Shown one piece after another: positions 1 through 8,061 of a DNA stretch of 64,000 nucleotides (position 1 is the stretch's first letter; each line of letters begins with the position of its first letter). The stretch is from assembly GCF_900104415.1 (NCBI RefSeq), contig NZ_FMXR01000004.1, forward strand, positions 124,001 through 188,000, in the 5' to 3' direction. The notes beneath the pieces were generated by a model, which did not search any database, had not been told where the DNA came from, and saw only the letters and a list, made by a program, of their open reading frames with translations. This DNA is from Eubacterium oxidoreducens. Lineage in GTDB: Bacteria > Bacillota > Clostridia > Lachnospirales > Lachnospiraceae. Both the position numbers and the translations under genes were made by a program.

Positions 1-2
1 TC

Positions 3-1007
3 ACTGATGAGGATGTTCAAAAGCTGTTAGAGATGTTCAGACAGTGTGTCTTTGGATATTACATTCTTACTCCGTTGATAGAGGCTAAGGATGTATCAGA
101 TATTAAGGTGCTGAATTATAACCACATAGTCGTAAAAGCAAATGGAGAACGATATCTTACGGATATCAGTTTCTTTGATGAGAATGACTATAAGAATTGG
201 TTTGAAAGAATCCTTAGAATCCATCGATTAGGCAGGGCTGAAGAATTTGCACTTGGTCATTGTACTGATCGAAAAGGCGTAGAGAAGTTCTATTTGAGAA
301 TTGATGTGCAGCTTTCTTATGTGACATCAACAGAAAAGAACAATATCCATATTCGAAAGATGCCTAAGACAAAGCTGTCTTGGGATTACTTAAAGGAAAA
401 CAACATGCTTGATGACGAGATGATTGAGTACTTAAAGGACAGGATATCTGCTGGATATGGATTCTTAATTTCGGGTCGTGGTGGTTCGGGTAAATCTACA
501 TTGCTTAATAACATGATAGATTTAATCCCATTTAATCAGTCTGTTTTAGTCTCACAGGAGTCAGATGAGCTGTATTCCAATGTTCATCCTCAGATCCAGT
601 TTGAGCACACAATGACAGTAAGAAAGCATGATGTGGTAACGGATTTTTCATTGGAAGATGAGCTTAGACTTGGTCTTTTGCAGGATATTGATAATTTCAT
701 CATCGGTGAAATCAAGGGTGGTGAGGCATTATATGTATTCACCACAGCGATGAGTACCGGAGCAAGGTTCTTTGGAACGATTCATTCAAACGATGCAGCT
801 AGTTCGGTAACAAGACTAGCTCAGTGCGCAAGATATGTATCTGATTATTCAATGGAGACATTGGAAGAGATGCTTACATGTATGCCCTTTGTATTAATCC
901 ATATGAGCCACTTCTCAATCGATGAAATTTTAGAAGTAGATGGCTGGGATGAGAAGAGATCCAGACTGAACTTTCGGTCTGTATTTAAGAAGGAGGACGA
1001 AGCGTAA
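3..1007 (+). CDS. CpaF/TadA-type secretion ATPase, 5' truncated by window edge
   Basis: Hexameric ATPase of the VirB11/CpaF family that would power pilus assembly or transfer at the inner face of the membrane. The reading frame is open from base 3, so the true start lies before the window. A Walker A motif (GRGGSGKST, near base 474), a Walker B-type stretch (FIIGEIKGGE, near 698) and the family TIHSNDA box (near 778) are visible. It overlaps the next gene by one base (TAATG), so the two are probably translationally coupled. A second, complete CpaF-like gene lies at 17501, so this element carries two such motors. Family call is firm; which substrate this copy serves is unknown. Confidence 0.9.
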   Translation, partial: TDEDVQKLLEMFRQCVFGYYILTPLIEAKDVSDIKVLNYNHIVVKANGERYLTDISFFDENDYKNWFERILRIHRLGRAEEFALGHCTDRKGVEKFYLRIDVQLSYVTSTEKNNIHIRKMPKTKLSWDYLKENNMLDDEMIEYLKDRISAGYGFLISGRGGSGKSTLLNNMIDLIPFNQSVLVSQESDELYSNVHPQIQFEHTMTVRKHDVVTDFSLEDELRLGLLQDIDNFIIGEIKGGEALYVFTTAMSTGARFFGTIHSNDAASSVTRLAQCARYVSDYSMETLEEMLTCMPFVLIHMSHFSIDEILEVDGWDEKRSRLNFRSVFKKEDEA

Positions 1008-1495
1008 TGAATTGGTTAATGCTTGTTATGGCAGTTGTTACAGCAATATTTTTGATAGTTTCCTTTGTCCAGGATATCAAGGAAAGAACAGTCTTTTCCT
1101 TTCCCTGTTTAGTCCTAATTGATGCTTGGGCAATAGTTTTGTGGAATGTTGTTAGTTACAGGAAAGCAGAGGTTATCTGCTTTCTTGTAGTACATTCCGT
1201 TTTATTCATTTTAATGAAGGTATTTAAGGTATGGGGAGATGGAGATAGTGATATGTTCCTTCTTTTTGCAAATATATGTCTAGTATGTGTTCCAGCCTCA
1301 AATATCATAGCACTTGCTATTACAGAGTGCTTATTACTGATAGCTTCAATAGCAATATCAATCGGTATCGGTGCTATTGAGTATCGATGTAGGAAAAGGA
1401 AGTTTGCATTGTCAGGAGATATGGCAGTGATACCAGGATTTTCAATAGTTTTGATAGTTGTCATGGCAATTTATGTCATTGGGAGGTTTATGTAA
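1007..1495 (+). CDS. A24-type prepilin peptidase (TadV/CpaA-like)
   Basis: Membrane aspartyl protease that would cut leader peptides from Flp-like pilins. It has about six hydrophobic segments. The two catalytic Asp of the family are recognisable: Asp23 in QDIKERT and the GDGDSD motif at residues 77-82, which matches the GxGD signature. At 162 residues it is a minimal A24 peptidase without the methylase domain. It is packed between the CpaF ATPase and a cytoplasmic protein with one-base overlaps on each side. Likely substrates are the pilin at 6838 and the TadE-like proteins at 21619 and 22039; this pairing is inferred from context. Confidence 0.82.
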   Translation: MNWLMLVMAVVTAIFLIVSFVQDIKERTVFSFPCLVLIDAWAIVLWNVVSYRKAEVICFLVVHSVLFILMKVFKVWGDGDSDMFLLFANICLVCVPASNIIALAITECLLLIASIAISIGIGAIEYRCRKRKFALSGDMAVIPGFSIVLIVVMAIYVIGRFM

Positions 1496-3120
1496 TGAAC
1501 GATGAATTAGTTTTGATTAGAAGAATGATGAACTCGATGGAGGACATCATAAATGCAACACCAGGAGAGAGATTCACTATCACAGATGGGGATACTCTAG
1601 TTATTTTACAGAGACGCATGGAGGCTTCGGATCTGAAGAATGCGCTTGGTGAATATAATCAGGTCTTTATGAAAAATGAAGGTGCTGAGATTGATGATAT
1701 TGCAAAGAGTGCAGTTGCGATGGTTAAGGTAAGAACGCTCGTAGAAGCTGAGACAGAGAACTTTAATGCTAGATTAACTAGACAGTTAATAAAAGAGTAT
1801 AAAGCTCAGATTTCTAGGGTTATTAATATCATTAAGCTTTCAAAAATCAACGCAATGAGTGCAGCCGATTATGAGAAAGAGGCAATCGAGATCACAGCAG
1901 CTAAGAATGAAGCATTTCTTGATCGCTTTGAAAAGGAAATTGTTGACTTGGAAAAGCAGATCGAGAGAATGCCACAGGTTGAGGAAGAAGAAAAGCCAGA
2001 GAAAAAAGAAGTAAAGAACGTAGCAAAACCGGAAGTGAAAAGAACATCTCTTGTAGATCACATGAAGTCGGTGGTGGAGAAGAAAAAGAATCAGAAGGAT
2101 ATTGGCGAAGAGCTTCGAATGGTTGAGGCAAAGAGTTCAAAGACAAAGTGTGTTGAGATTCCGTTCTATGACAAGACTTTATATTTTAATGAGTGTCACC
2201 CATGCAAGGATATGCCGGAATACTCTTTGATGAAGAGAAAGAATGATATCTTTTTTGGCTTAACGAGAAATATTTCAGCAAAATCATATAACAACAGTGA
2301 TCACAGTCTTTTGGAGCTTACAAAAGCTACAGAAGATTTTTGCCAGTATATGACAGAAGACCTCCTGTCTGGGGAATATTGTCTCTTACCTTATAGAGAA
2401 ATTGATAAGGCTTCATTGGCTATGTACTTTGATTTTGTGTCAGTTTGCTTTGGTGAATACATTGGGAAAACACTTAGCATTCAGGAGTATTTGAAGTTTA
2501 AGGAGTACTACAATCGAATTCTAATGGAGATGTTTCACCTTGAAGCTGGATTTAAAGCAAAGTACTATCAGGCATTAATGTTGGCGGATCGCTATATGGA
2601 TTATATGTCTGGATATGATTTGGAAATTCCGGACGATCGAGAACAGATTGTAGAGAATCTTATTGATAAGAATGGTCATAGATATATTAGAGACTTGGAT
2701 CTAATTCGTGAGAATCATGTAATATCAATGGATTCGATTGATGATATTCATAACCTTATTATTGAGATTAATGGATTCATTAAGGAAGAAGAACCTCAGG
2801 TGGGTACAGAAGATACTTGGAATGAGACGATTGATGTTCCTATTAAGATTCAGATTGTAGGTGAGGATGGAGCCATTGAAGACGAGGCAACTTTCACTGG
2901 TACGAATCTGTTATCAGCGGTGTCAGGATATATGAAACAGTCGGCATATATTAAGAAGTTAGGGGTAATCATTGATGGTAAAGAAGAATACTTATTCATA
3001 GCAAGGAATGGTTTGGTGCCTGTAGCATTGCTTAATCCTGAGGATGAAGGAGAAGTGTTACGAGGTTATGAGAAGAGTATTTTGAGAACGATGATTCATT
3101 TAACAGGGGAGGATAAGTAA
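1495..3120 (+). CDS. Uncharacterised cytoplasmic protein of the transfer region
   Basis: A 541-residue soluble protein with no signal peptide or membrane segment. Residues about 60-200 are rich in Glu, Lys and Ala and probably coiled coil, followed by an acidic/basic linker (EEEEKPEKKEVK). The C-terminal half is globular and I do not recognise it. It is sandwiched between the prepilin peptidase and a lipoprotein, overlapping both by one base, so it belongs to the pilus or transfer operon. A role as a cytoplasmic assembly or regulatory factor for the CpaF motor is only a guess from position. Confidence 0.7.
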   Translation: MNDELVLIRRMMNSMEDIINATPGERFTITDGDTLVILQRRMEASDLKNALGEYNQVFMKNEGAEIDDIAKSAVAMVKVRTLVEAETENFNARLTRQLIKEYKAQISRVINIIKLSKINAMSAADYEKEAIEITAAKNEAFLDRFEKEIVDLEKQIERMPQVEEEEKPEKKEVKNVAKPEVKRTSLVDHMKSVVEKKKNQKDIGEELRMVEAKSSKTKCVEIPFYDKTLYFNECHPCKDMPEYSLMKRKNDIFFGLTRNISAKSYNNSDHSLLELTKATEDFCQYMTEDLLSGEYCLLPYREIDKASLAMYFDFVSVCFGEYIGKTLSIQEYLKFKEYYNRILMEMFHLEAGFKAKYYQALMLADRYMDYMSGYDLEIPDDREQIVENLIDKNGHRYIRDLDLIRENHVISMDSIDDIHNLIIEINGFIKEEEPQVGTEDTWNETIDVPIKIQIVGEDGAIEDEATFTGTNLLSAVSGYMKQSAYIKKLGVIIDGKEEYLFIARNGLVPVALLNPEDEGEVLRGYEKSILRTMIHLTGEDK

Positions 3121-3821
3121 TGAGGAGAAAATGTTTAATTGTAGCATTGGCTGCAATCACGCTTCTTGGGACCATTTCTGGTTGCGGAAAGAAGGAGAGT
3201 AAAGAAGCAATCAAAGTCAGTGAAGACAATCCAATCACTACAGAGTGTGAAAACTACTTTGCAAAAGCTAATCATATCTCAGTGAGCGTTGTGAAAAGAA
3301 CCGAGACAAATGATTTAGATGGTAATAGCAGTATGACCTACGAGAAGTATGTTACTTCGGATATTAACCTGAAAGATAAGACAGATTCTACCTTTGATTC
3401 AACAGAAGCTTTAGCAAGTGGTGAATTAATAGAAGATAAGATTAAGGAGTTAAGTTTTAAGGAAGTCTTTGGATTTGATTATAAGGGGAGGTCTGCAGAT
3501 GGGATATTCAATGAACTAATGGAATCTAATGGGATGGATACAAACCTTAAGGATGTAACTTTTGATGATGAAACGTATGATGCAAATGGAAGAAAACTAT
3601 ATGTATTAAATGGTGAATCGAGTGTTCTTAAGTCGTTGCTTAAAGACACGAAGTACGATGAACTTAAGTCATCTAAAGTCTACTATCAGACTATGAAGAC
3701 AGAAGCTGGCGTGGAGATCCCAGAGAATGTAACCGCAGTAGTAGAGTATCGAATAGGGGACGTTACTTACAAAAAGACGGTGTATATTGAGATAACAATT
3801 TATAGTGGAGAGGAGGAGTAG
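3120..3821 (+). CDS. Lipoprotein of the transfer region
   Basis: A 233-residue predicted lipoprotein. It starts with a basic n-region and a hydrophobic stretch and ends its signal at the lipobox LGTISGCG, so Cys22 would be lipidated and the protein tethered outside the membrane. The mature part is hydrophilic and rich in Asp, Glu, Lys and Ser, and I recognise no domain. It overlaps the previous gene by one base and is followed one base later by the surface protein at 3823. Gram-positive conjugative elements often encode such lipoproteins; the exact role is unknown. Confidence 0.72.
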   Translation: MRRKCLIVALAAITLLGTISGCGKKESKEAIKVSEDNPITTECENYFAKANHISVSVVKRTETNDLDGNSSMTYEKYVTSDINLKDKTDSTFDSTEALASGELIEDKIKELSFKEVFGFDYKGRSADGIFNELMESNGMDTNLKDVTFDDETYDANGRKLYVLNGESSVLKSLLKDTKYDELKSSKVYYQTMKTEAGVEIPENVTAVVEYRIGDVTYKKTVYIEITIYSGEEE

Positions 3822-3822
3822 T

Positions 3823-5511
3823 ATGAATATTAAGCAGAAGCTAGTTGGCGTCGTGATGTTAATGTTTTGTCTTTTTATTGCAAGTCCTATTACAGCATAT
3901 GCAGATAATATCGGAGATACAGGAGGTACTGGACAGGGAAACATAGGTGGAAGCAATACTTATACATTTTATTATTATTACAGTGCCACAGATAATGCAA
4001 TTGAATTGACTGTTGTAACAAAGAATCCGATTAAGAGTTTTGGAAATACAACTAGTCATACATATAGTAGCCCTGATGATGGAATAGTATTAAATACACA
4101 GAATCCAGTTTTAGGAAGATCTTTAGATGATGCATTAGCCGATTTAATTAGCCATGGAAATTATAATATGACGGTAGCTGAAGCAAAACAGCAGCTTGCA
4201 GCTATGGGTTATTATGATAAGGGAAATGGTGTTTGGAAATATAGTGGTGGCTATTTAACATATGTATCAGCTGTGAAGATAAGAAAAATTGAGCATACTG
4301 TAGAATATAATGCAAATGGAGGAACAGGTGCTCCGGCAAGTCAGACAAAGAAAGAGGGGCAGACATTAACACTAAGAAGTGGGAAGCCTACACGAAGGGG
4401 CTGGACCTTTAAGTATTGGGTGGCATCAATTGGTGGTCATTACTATCCTAGTGGTTCATATACGCATGACCAGGATGGTGGAAAGGTTACAATGAAGGCA
4501 CATTGGGAAGATGAGACAAAGCCTACAGGTTGGATTGTTGCAAGACCTAATTCGTGGAGTGCAGGGAATGGAACTGTAACTGTAACTGCACAGGATGAGG
4601 GCTCTGGTCTTAGTAGTATTGTATTAGAGCGTTATTCAAGGGTGACGGGAACATGAACTACAGTTAAGACTTGGACATATAATGGAACAACTAATCTACA
4701 GACCAAGACATACACAGAAACAAATGAAGGTGTTTTTAAATACCGAATGACGGTAACAGACAAAAAGGGGAATTCTTGGTCGGCAACATCTGCATATATA
4801 TACTTGGATCATAGTAATCCCGCGATTCATGGACTTGAAACAACGAATACGGATTGGACAAATAGAGCTCCGGTCATTAGTGTAAGCGGAACAGATTATC
4901 TTACAGGGACCAGTTATACTGGTTCTGGAATGTCGTCTATGGTTATTTATGATGATGTAGGACGAGAAGTCGCAAGAGGAAGTGGTAGCGTATCCTATAC
5001 GCTCACATCTAGGTATGAAGGGATTCACACCTGGAAGATTGTTGCAACGGATAATGTTGATCATGCATCGACAGCTTATGTTACAACAAAGTATGATATT
5101 ACGAAGCCTGGTATTGATGGAACTGAGATTACAAAAGTAATTCAGGGAATGACGGTGTCTGGATATTGTCAGGATAATGTTATAAATCAGCACACGGATG
5201 ATGAAGCAAGAAGAAGCATAAATAATCCTAATGTGACATCTGGTCTTAGAAGTGTAATGCTTTATAAGGTTGTAGACGGTCATAGATATCCTATTTATTC
5301 AAGTACAACGAATGGAAGTTGGGCAAGTTCAGACACGCACTCATACTTTAATATCTATTATGATGATAATGTAGCTAGTGATTTACCAGAGTATTATGTG
5401 ATTGCGGTTTCAGATCATGCTGGAAATATAACAGAAAAGAAGTTGACAACACAGCGATACTTGCTTACCACATTCCATACAAGTATTGATAGAAGCACTT
5501 ATAATAAATAG
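3823..5511 (+). CDS. Secreted surface protein with InlB-type repeat, interrupted by in-frame TGA
   Basis: Secreted protein of about 562 residues. The start is the ATG after AGGAGG; a signal peptide follows (cleavage near ITAYA-DN). Residues about 165-225 form a Listeria-Bacteroides InlB B-repeat (YNANGGTG ... KPTRRGWTFKYW). The second half has Ig-like or bacterial surface repeats (EGVFKYRMTVTDKKGNSW). A TGA at 4654-4656 splits the frame, but both sides continue the same protein: the text runs RVTGT-(TGA)-TTVKTWTYNG, where Trp fits. There is no new RBS or start near the break. It is either a nonsense mutation or a TGA read as Trp; see the finding on four such sites. It could be a transfer-related adhesin. 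Confidence 0.75.
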
Positions 5512-5516
5512 AGCTT

Positions 5517-5546
5517 AAAGGGCGTTGCATTAGCAATGTCCTTTTT
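5517..5546 (+). terminator. Intrinsic terminator after the surface protein gene
   Basis: Stem AAAGGGCGTTGC / GCAATGTCCTTT with a four-base loop, followed by TTTTTT. It lies directly after the TAG of the surface protein gene and closes the first transfer transcript. Confidence 0.85.
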
Positions 5547-5599
5547 TCTGTATTGTGATAATATTTCTATATGGGGTAATGTAATAATGGAGGGTGAAT

Positions 5600-6109
5600 A
5601 TGGAGGAGAAGAAAAAGACAGTCCCAAGGTATCGTCAGATTATTGAAGACGAAGGACTAATGAAATATATGAGCAAAGTGGGCGTGACATCTCGTCAGAA
5701 GTATGTGCTGCGTTCATATATGAAAGGCATAAGTGAAGGACAACTAGCGAAGAAATATAATGTTGCAGTTAATACGATTCATGAAGATATCAGGAGCTAT
5801 GTTGGTTCTGCAAGAAAGTATGTTGGAGATTCACCAGCACTAAGAAAAATCAAATGGTATGAGAGCGTAAAACCCGATGAGGACTTGATGAAGAATGTAA
5901 TTTCGAACAAGAACACAAAACGGTATGCAACCTATGAAGCATTGATTGAGTCTACTCGTGTAGCAGCAAAGAAAGCAGATATGCTACTTGATGCAAAAAG
6001 GAAAAATCCAAAGAAAATCAAAGAGCTTGAGGGTTATATTAGAACAGCGCTTGAAACATCAGAAAAAATATTAGAAATGGTAGAAGAGGAAGATAAGGAT
6101 CTCGAATGA
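5600..6109 (+). CDS. Helix-turn-helix regulator
   Basis: A 169-residue protein with a sigma-70 region 4-like helix-turn-helix around residues 35-65 (MKGISEGQLAKKYNVAVNTIHEDI). The C-terminal half is helical and charged. The ATG used follows GGAGGG by six bases. The TGA stop sits inside the loop of a terminator hairpin, so here TGA is clearly a stop. Its position between two transfer transcripts suggests it controls expression of this conjugative element, which is inference. I cannot assign a closer family. Confidence 0.75.
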   Translation: MEEKKKTVPRYRQIIEDEGLMKYMSKVGVTSRQKYVLRSYMKGISEGQLAKKYNVAVNTIHEDIRSYVGSARKYVGDSPALRKIKWYESVKPDEDLMKNVISNKNTKRYATYEALIESTRVAAKKADMLLDAKRKNPKKIKELEGYIRTALETSEKILEMVEEEDKDLE

Positions 6110-6121
6110 GGTCCTTATTTT
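6093..6121 (+). terminator. Terminator overlapping the regulator stop codon
   Basis: ATAAGGA pairs with TCCTTAT and is followed by T residues. The loop holds the TGA stop of the helix-turn-helix gene. Overlap of stop and terminator argues that TGA functions as a stop at this site. Confidence 0.75.
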
Positions 6122-6132
6122 CATGCATGGGG

Positions 6133-6191
6133 TTGCACAAACACCGGCAAGGTGTTATTATATCAGTGCAGAGGGTTGAACAAACCTCTGC
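6133..6191 (+). promoter_or_regulatory. Promoter with inverted-repeat operator before the ribbon-helix-helix gene
   Basis: TTGCAC at 6133-6138, a 17-base spacer, and TATTAT at 6156-6161. Just downstream, GCAGAGGGTT (6168-6177) and AAACCTCTGC (6182-6191) form a 10-base inverted repeat around the expected transcription start. This fits an operator for a DNA-binding protein, possibly the product of 6222 itself (autoregulation, inferred). Confidence 0.7.
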
Positions 6192-6221
6192 AAATAATGA
6201 TATATAACAGGAGGATACACT

Positions 6222-6533
6222 ATGAGAGTACAATTTTCAGTTAATGATGAAGAGTTAAAGAGACTAGAGAGTTATGCGAAAGAAGCTGGTTATCCTGATA
6301 TCAGTTCATATTGTAAAGATGAGGTACTTAGACTTCGTACATATGCAGAACTTTGGGAAAAAGTAAAGAAACAAATTGCAACAAAAGAAAAGGATGCTGT
6401 GTTTACACTAGGGCAATTGGTAGATAATCCACCGGCAAATTTAGGTGTTAAACTTTATAATAATCAGGTGGAATTGGGCATAGAAGTTCTTGATAAGGAC
6501 CGTAAAGGAGCGAATAGATATAAAAAGTTGTAG
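6222..6533 (+). CDS. Ribbon-helix-helix protein with DUF1413-like domain
   Basis: A 103-residue protein. The first 45 residues have the pattern of a MetJ/Arc/CopG ribbon-helix-helix (VQFSVNDEELKRLESYAKEAG). The C-terminal half (FTLGQLVD ... LGIEVL ... ANRYKK) resembles the DUF1413 module often joined to such DNA-binding heads. The RBS is AGGAGG. It has its own promoter with an overlapping 10-base inverted repeat, which suggests a small autoregulated repressor of the element. Fold assignment is by pattern only. Confidence 0.75.
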   Translation: MRVQFSVNDEELKRLESYAKEAGYPDISSYCKDEVLRLRTYAELWEKVKKQIATKEKDAVFTLGQLVDNPPANLGVKLYNNQVELGIEVLDKDRKGANRYKKL

Positions 6534-6615
6534 TCTAAAGCTTATTAGTCCCCTTAGGAGTCGGACAGGGAGCACGGGGATCGGAATGGTACACAAAACA
6601 AATATAAATAATGAT

Positions 6616-6651
6616 GAAGGTCTGCGGATATTTTCCGTAGATCTTTTTTTG
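6616..6651 (+). terminator. Intrinsic terminator
   Basis: GGTCTGCGG pairs with CCGTAGATC across a short loop, followed by seven T. It separates the ribbon-helix-helix gene from the pilin and type IV secretion operon. Confidence 0.8.
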
Positions 6652-6660
6652 TTGTATTTT

Positions 6661-6712
6661 TGCAGATTGGCTGGAAGCGTTGCCTATATGAGATTTGTAA
6701 CAAGCAAATAGA
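6661..6712 (+). repeat. Conserved 52-base leader motif, copy A
   Basis: This untranslated stretch aligns without gaps to 15666-15717. Shared blocks are TGCAGATT at the 5' end, CCTATATG in the middle and TGTAACAAGCAARTAGA at the 3' end. Both copies precede genes for very small pilin-like membrane proteins. No coding potential. It may be an RNA element acting on pilin mRNA (inference). Confidence 0.6.
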
Positions 6713-6776
6713 TTAATGATGAAAAATAAATCTTCAGAAAAACTGCAGATGTAATTCGTCTGAGGTCTATATGCAT

Positions 6777-6802
6777 TTTGTAAGGCGAGGTCCACTTACA
6801 AA
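6777..6802 (+). promoter_or_regulatory. Inverted repeat in the pilin leader
   Basis: TTTGTAAG and CTTACAAA form a perfect 8-base inverted repeat with a 10-base loop between the conserved leader motif and the pilin start. It could be an RNA hairpin or an operator; no clear -35 could be assigned nearby. Confidence 0.45.
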
Positions 6803-6837
6803 CTACAAATTTTTAATATCACAAGGAGGATAGGTTA

Positions 6838-7059
6838 ATGAATAAGTTGGTAAGAAAGATGGATGGAGCAATTATCAGAGCAAAGAATTTTATGGCACAG
6901 AAGGTGGAAGGTTCTGACCAGATCATCATTATGTTCATCATTATTGCTGTTGCTGCTGGTATTGCAGGTCTTCTGTACATTTTCGGTACAAAGACATTAC
7001 TTCCAAACTTCCAGAACAAGATTACAACACTCATTAATGGTTGGTTCGATCACAACTAA
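6838..7059 (+). CDS. Flp-like small pilin or pseudopilin
   Basis: A 73-residue protein with a basic N-terminus, one strongly hydrophobic segment (residues about 29-52, IIIMFIIIAVAAGIAGLLYIF) and a short polar tail. Size and layout match Flp/TadE-type pilins. A segment of acidic and polar residues (KVEGSDQ) before the hydrophobic part could be the cleavage site for the A24 peptidase at 1007. The RBS is AGGAGG. It is the first gene after a terminator and a long leader, as expected for an abundant structural subunit. An alternative is a small T4SS membrane protein. Confidence 0.65.
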   Translation: MNKLVRKMDGAIIRAKNFMAQKVEGSDQIIIMFIIIAVAAGIAGLLYIFGTKTLLPNFQNKITTLINGWFDHN

Positions 7060-7074
7060 TTAGGAGGTGTAGCC

Positions 7075-8061
7075 ATGAGAAGAGGAGCTGGCAGTAAAGC
7101 CATTAGTCGTGAAGAGAAGCGACTAAAGAAAGAAAAAGAAAAGCGTATCCGTGAAGCAAATAGGATGCTCATTCCAGTTCCAAAGATAACAGTAGCATCG
7201 ATGAAATTACTAAGCTTTGATCCGGCAGGAACCTTCAGATTTGAGAGGGACTGTTGGAAAAGAGTTTATAAGGTCAGAAATGCAAGTGGGATTGGAGCTG
7301 GATCTTTTGCCAAAGAGCTAAAGGCCAGTGTGAGGATAACTACCGTAATTGGTAGTGAAGGAGAAGAAAACACCTATATGACGCTCACTGAAAACGGAGA
7401 AACCTATGACGAGGTAAGGACCTACTTCTCAGAAGATGAAGAGAAGGTTGCCAAGCATATGGAAATCTCGCTGTGCAGTATTGATGAAACGATGAAGGCA
7501 GTAAATAGGAATAAGGAAAACTTCTCATATGCTTCTATGGTGCGTGGAAAGAAAGATTGGAAGAAGGAATGCATTGCAGAGGTGGTTGAGGATGTAAGCA
7601 GTTTCCGAATGGAAGCCGACTTTGGTGAAACACTATTTGTGATGCAGTATCCAGAAACGCTTAAGGGCGATGTCGTTGAGAAATTAAGAAAGATGGGATG
7701 TGAAATTGAGATCGCTTATGACTTAGATAGCATCTCTACAGCAGATCAGATTGATTTTGGCAGAACCCTTGAGCAGAAGTTTAATAGGCGAGGAAAGAGT
7801 GACTTGGAATTTCTGAATAGCTCATTTCAGATTATGTTTCTTTGTGATTCAGATGATGCGAGAGCCATTGTAGAAAAAACAATCATATCAATCCTATCAG
7901 CCGAAGGCTTCGTTATCGCTCAAAGTATTGGAGCCCAAAAGATTGCTGCTGAATCGATTAGTAGCTTAGGTCTATTGCAGTTAACTTACATGAGAAATGT
8001 AACAGTAGATGTTTTAGATCAGATAAATGTATTAGGAGGTCGGGAAGATGGAAGCAATTAA
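7075..8061 (+). CDS. Uncharacterised protein preceding VirB4
   Basis: A 328-residue protein with a very basic N-terminus (residues 1-35) and a mixed alpha/beta body without membrane segments. It overlaps the VirB4 start by 14 bases, so the two are likely co-translated and may interact. The layout (basic head, then a body resembling the N-terminal domain of conjugation ATPases) suggests a VirB4-associated factor, but I cannot name a family with confidence. RBS AGGAGG precedes the ATG. Confidence 0.7.
   Translation: MRRGAGSKAISREEKRLKKEKEKRIREANRMLIPVPKITVASMKLLSFDPAGTFRFERDCWKRVYKVRNASGIGAGSFAKELKASVRITTVIGSEGEENTYMTLTENGETYDEVRTYFSEDEEKVAKHMEISLCSIDETMKAVNRNKENFSYASMVRGKKDWKKECIAEVVEDVSSFRMEADFGETLFVMQYPETLKGDVVEKLRKMGCEIEIAYDLDSISTADQIDFGRTLEQKFNRRGKSDLEFLNSSFQIMFLCDSDDARAIVEKTIISILSAEGFVIAQSIGAQKIAAESISSLGLLQLTYMRNVTVDVLDQINVLGGREDGSN

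Noticed and set aside
4696-5283. 195-residue minus-strand frame opposite the surface protein
   Set aside because: It is the complement of a well-supported coding frame, has no ribosome site and shows shadow composition rich in Cys, Ile and Arg.
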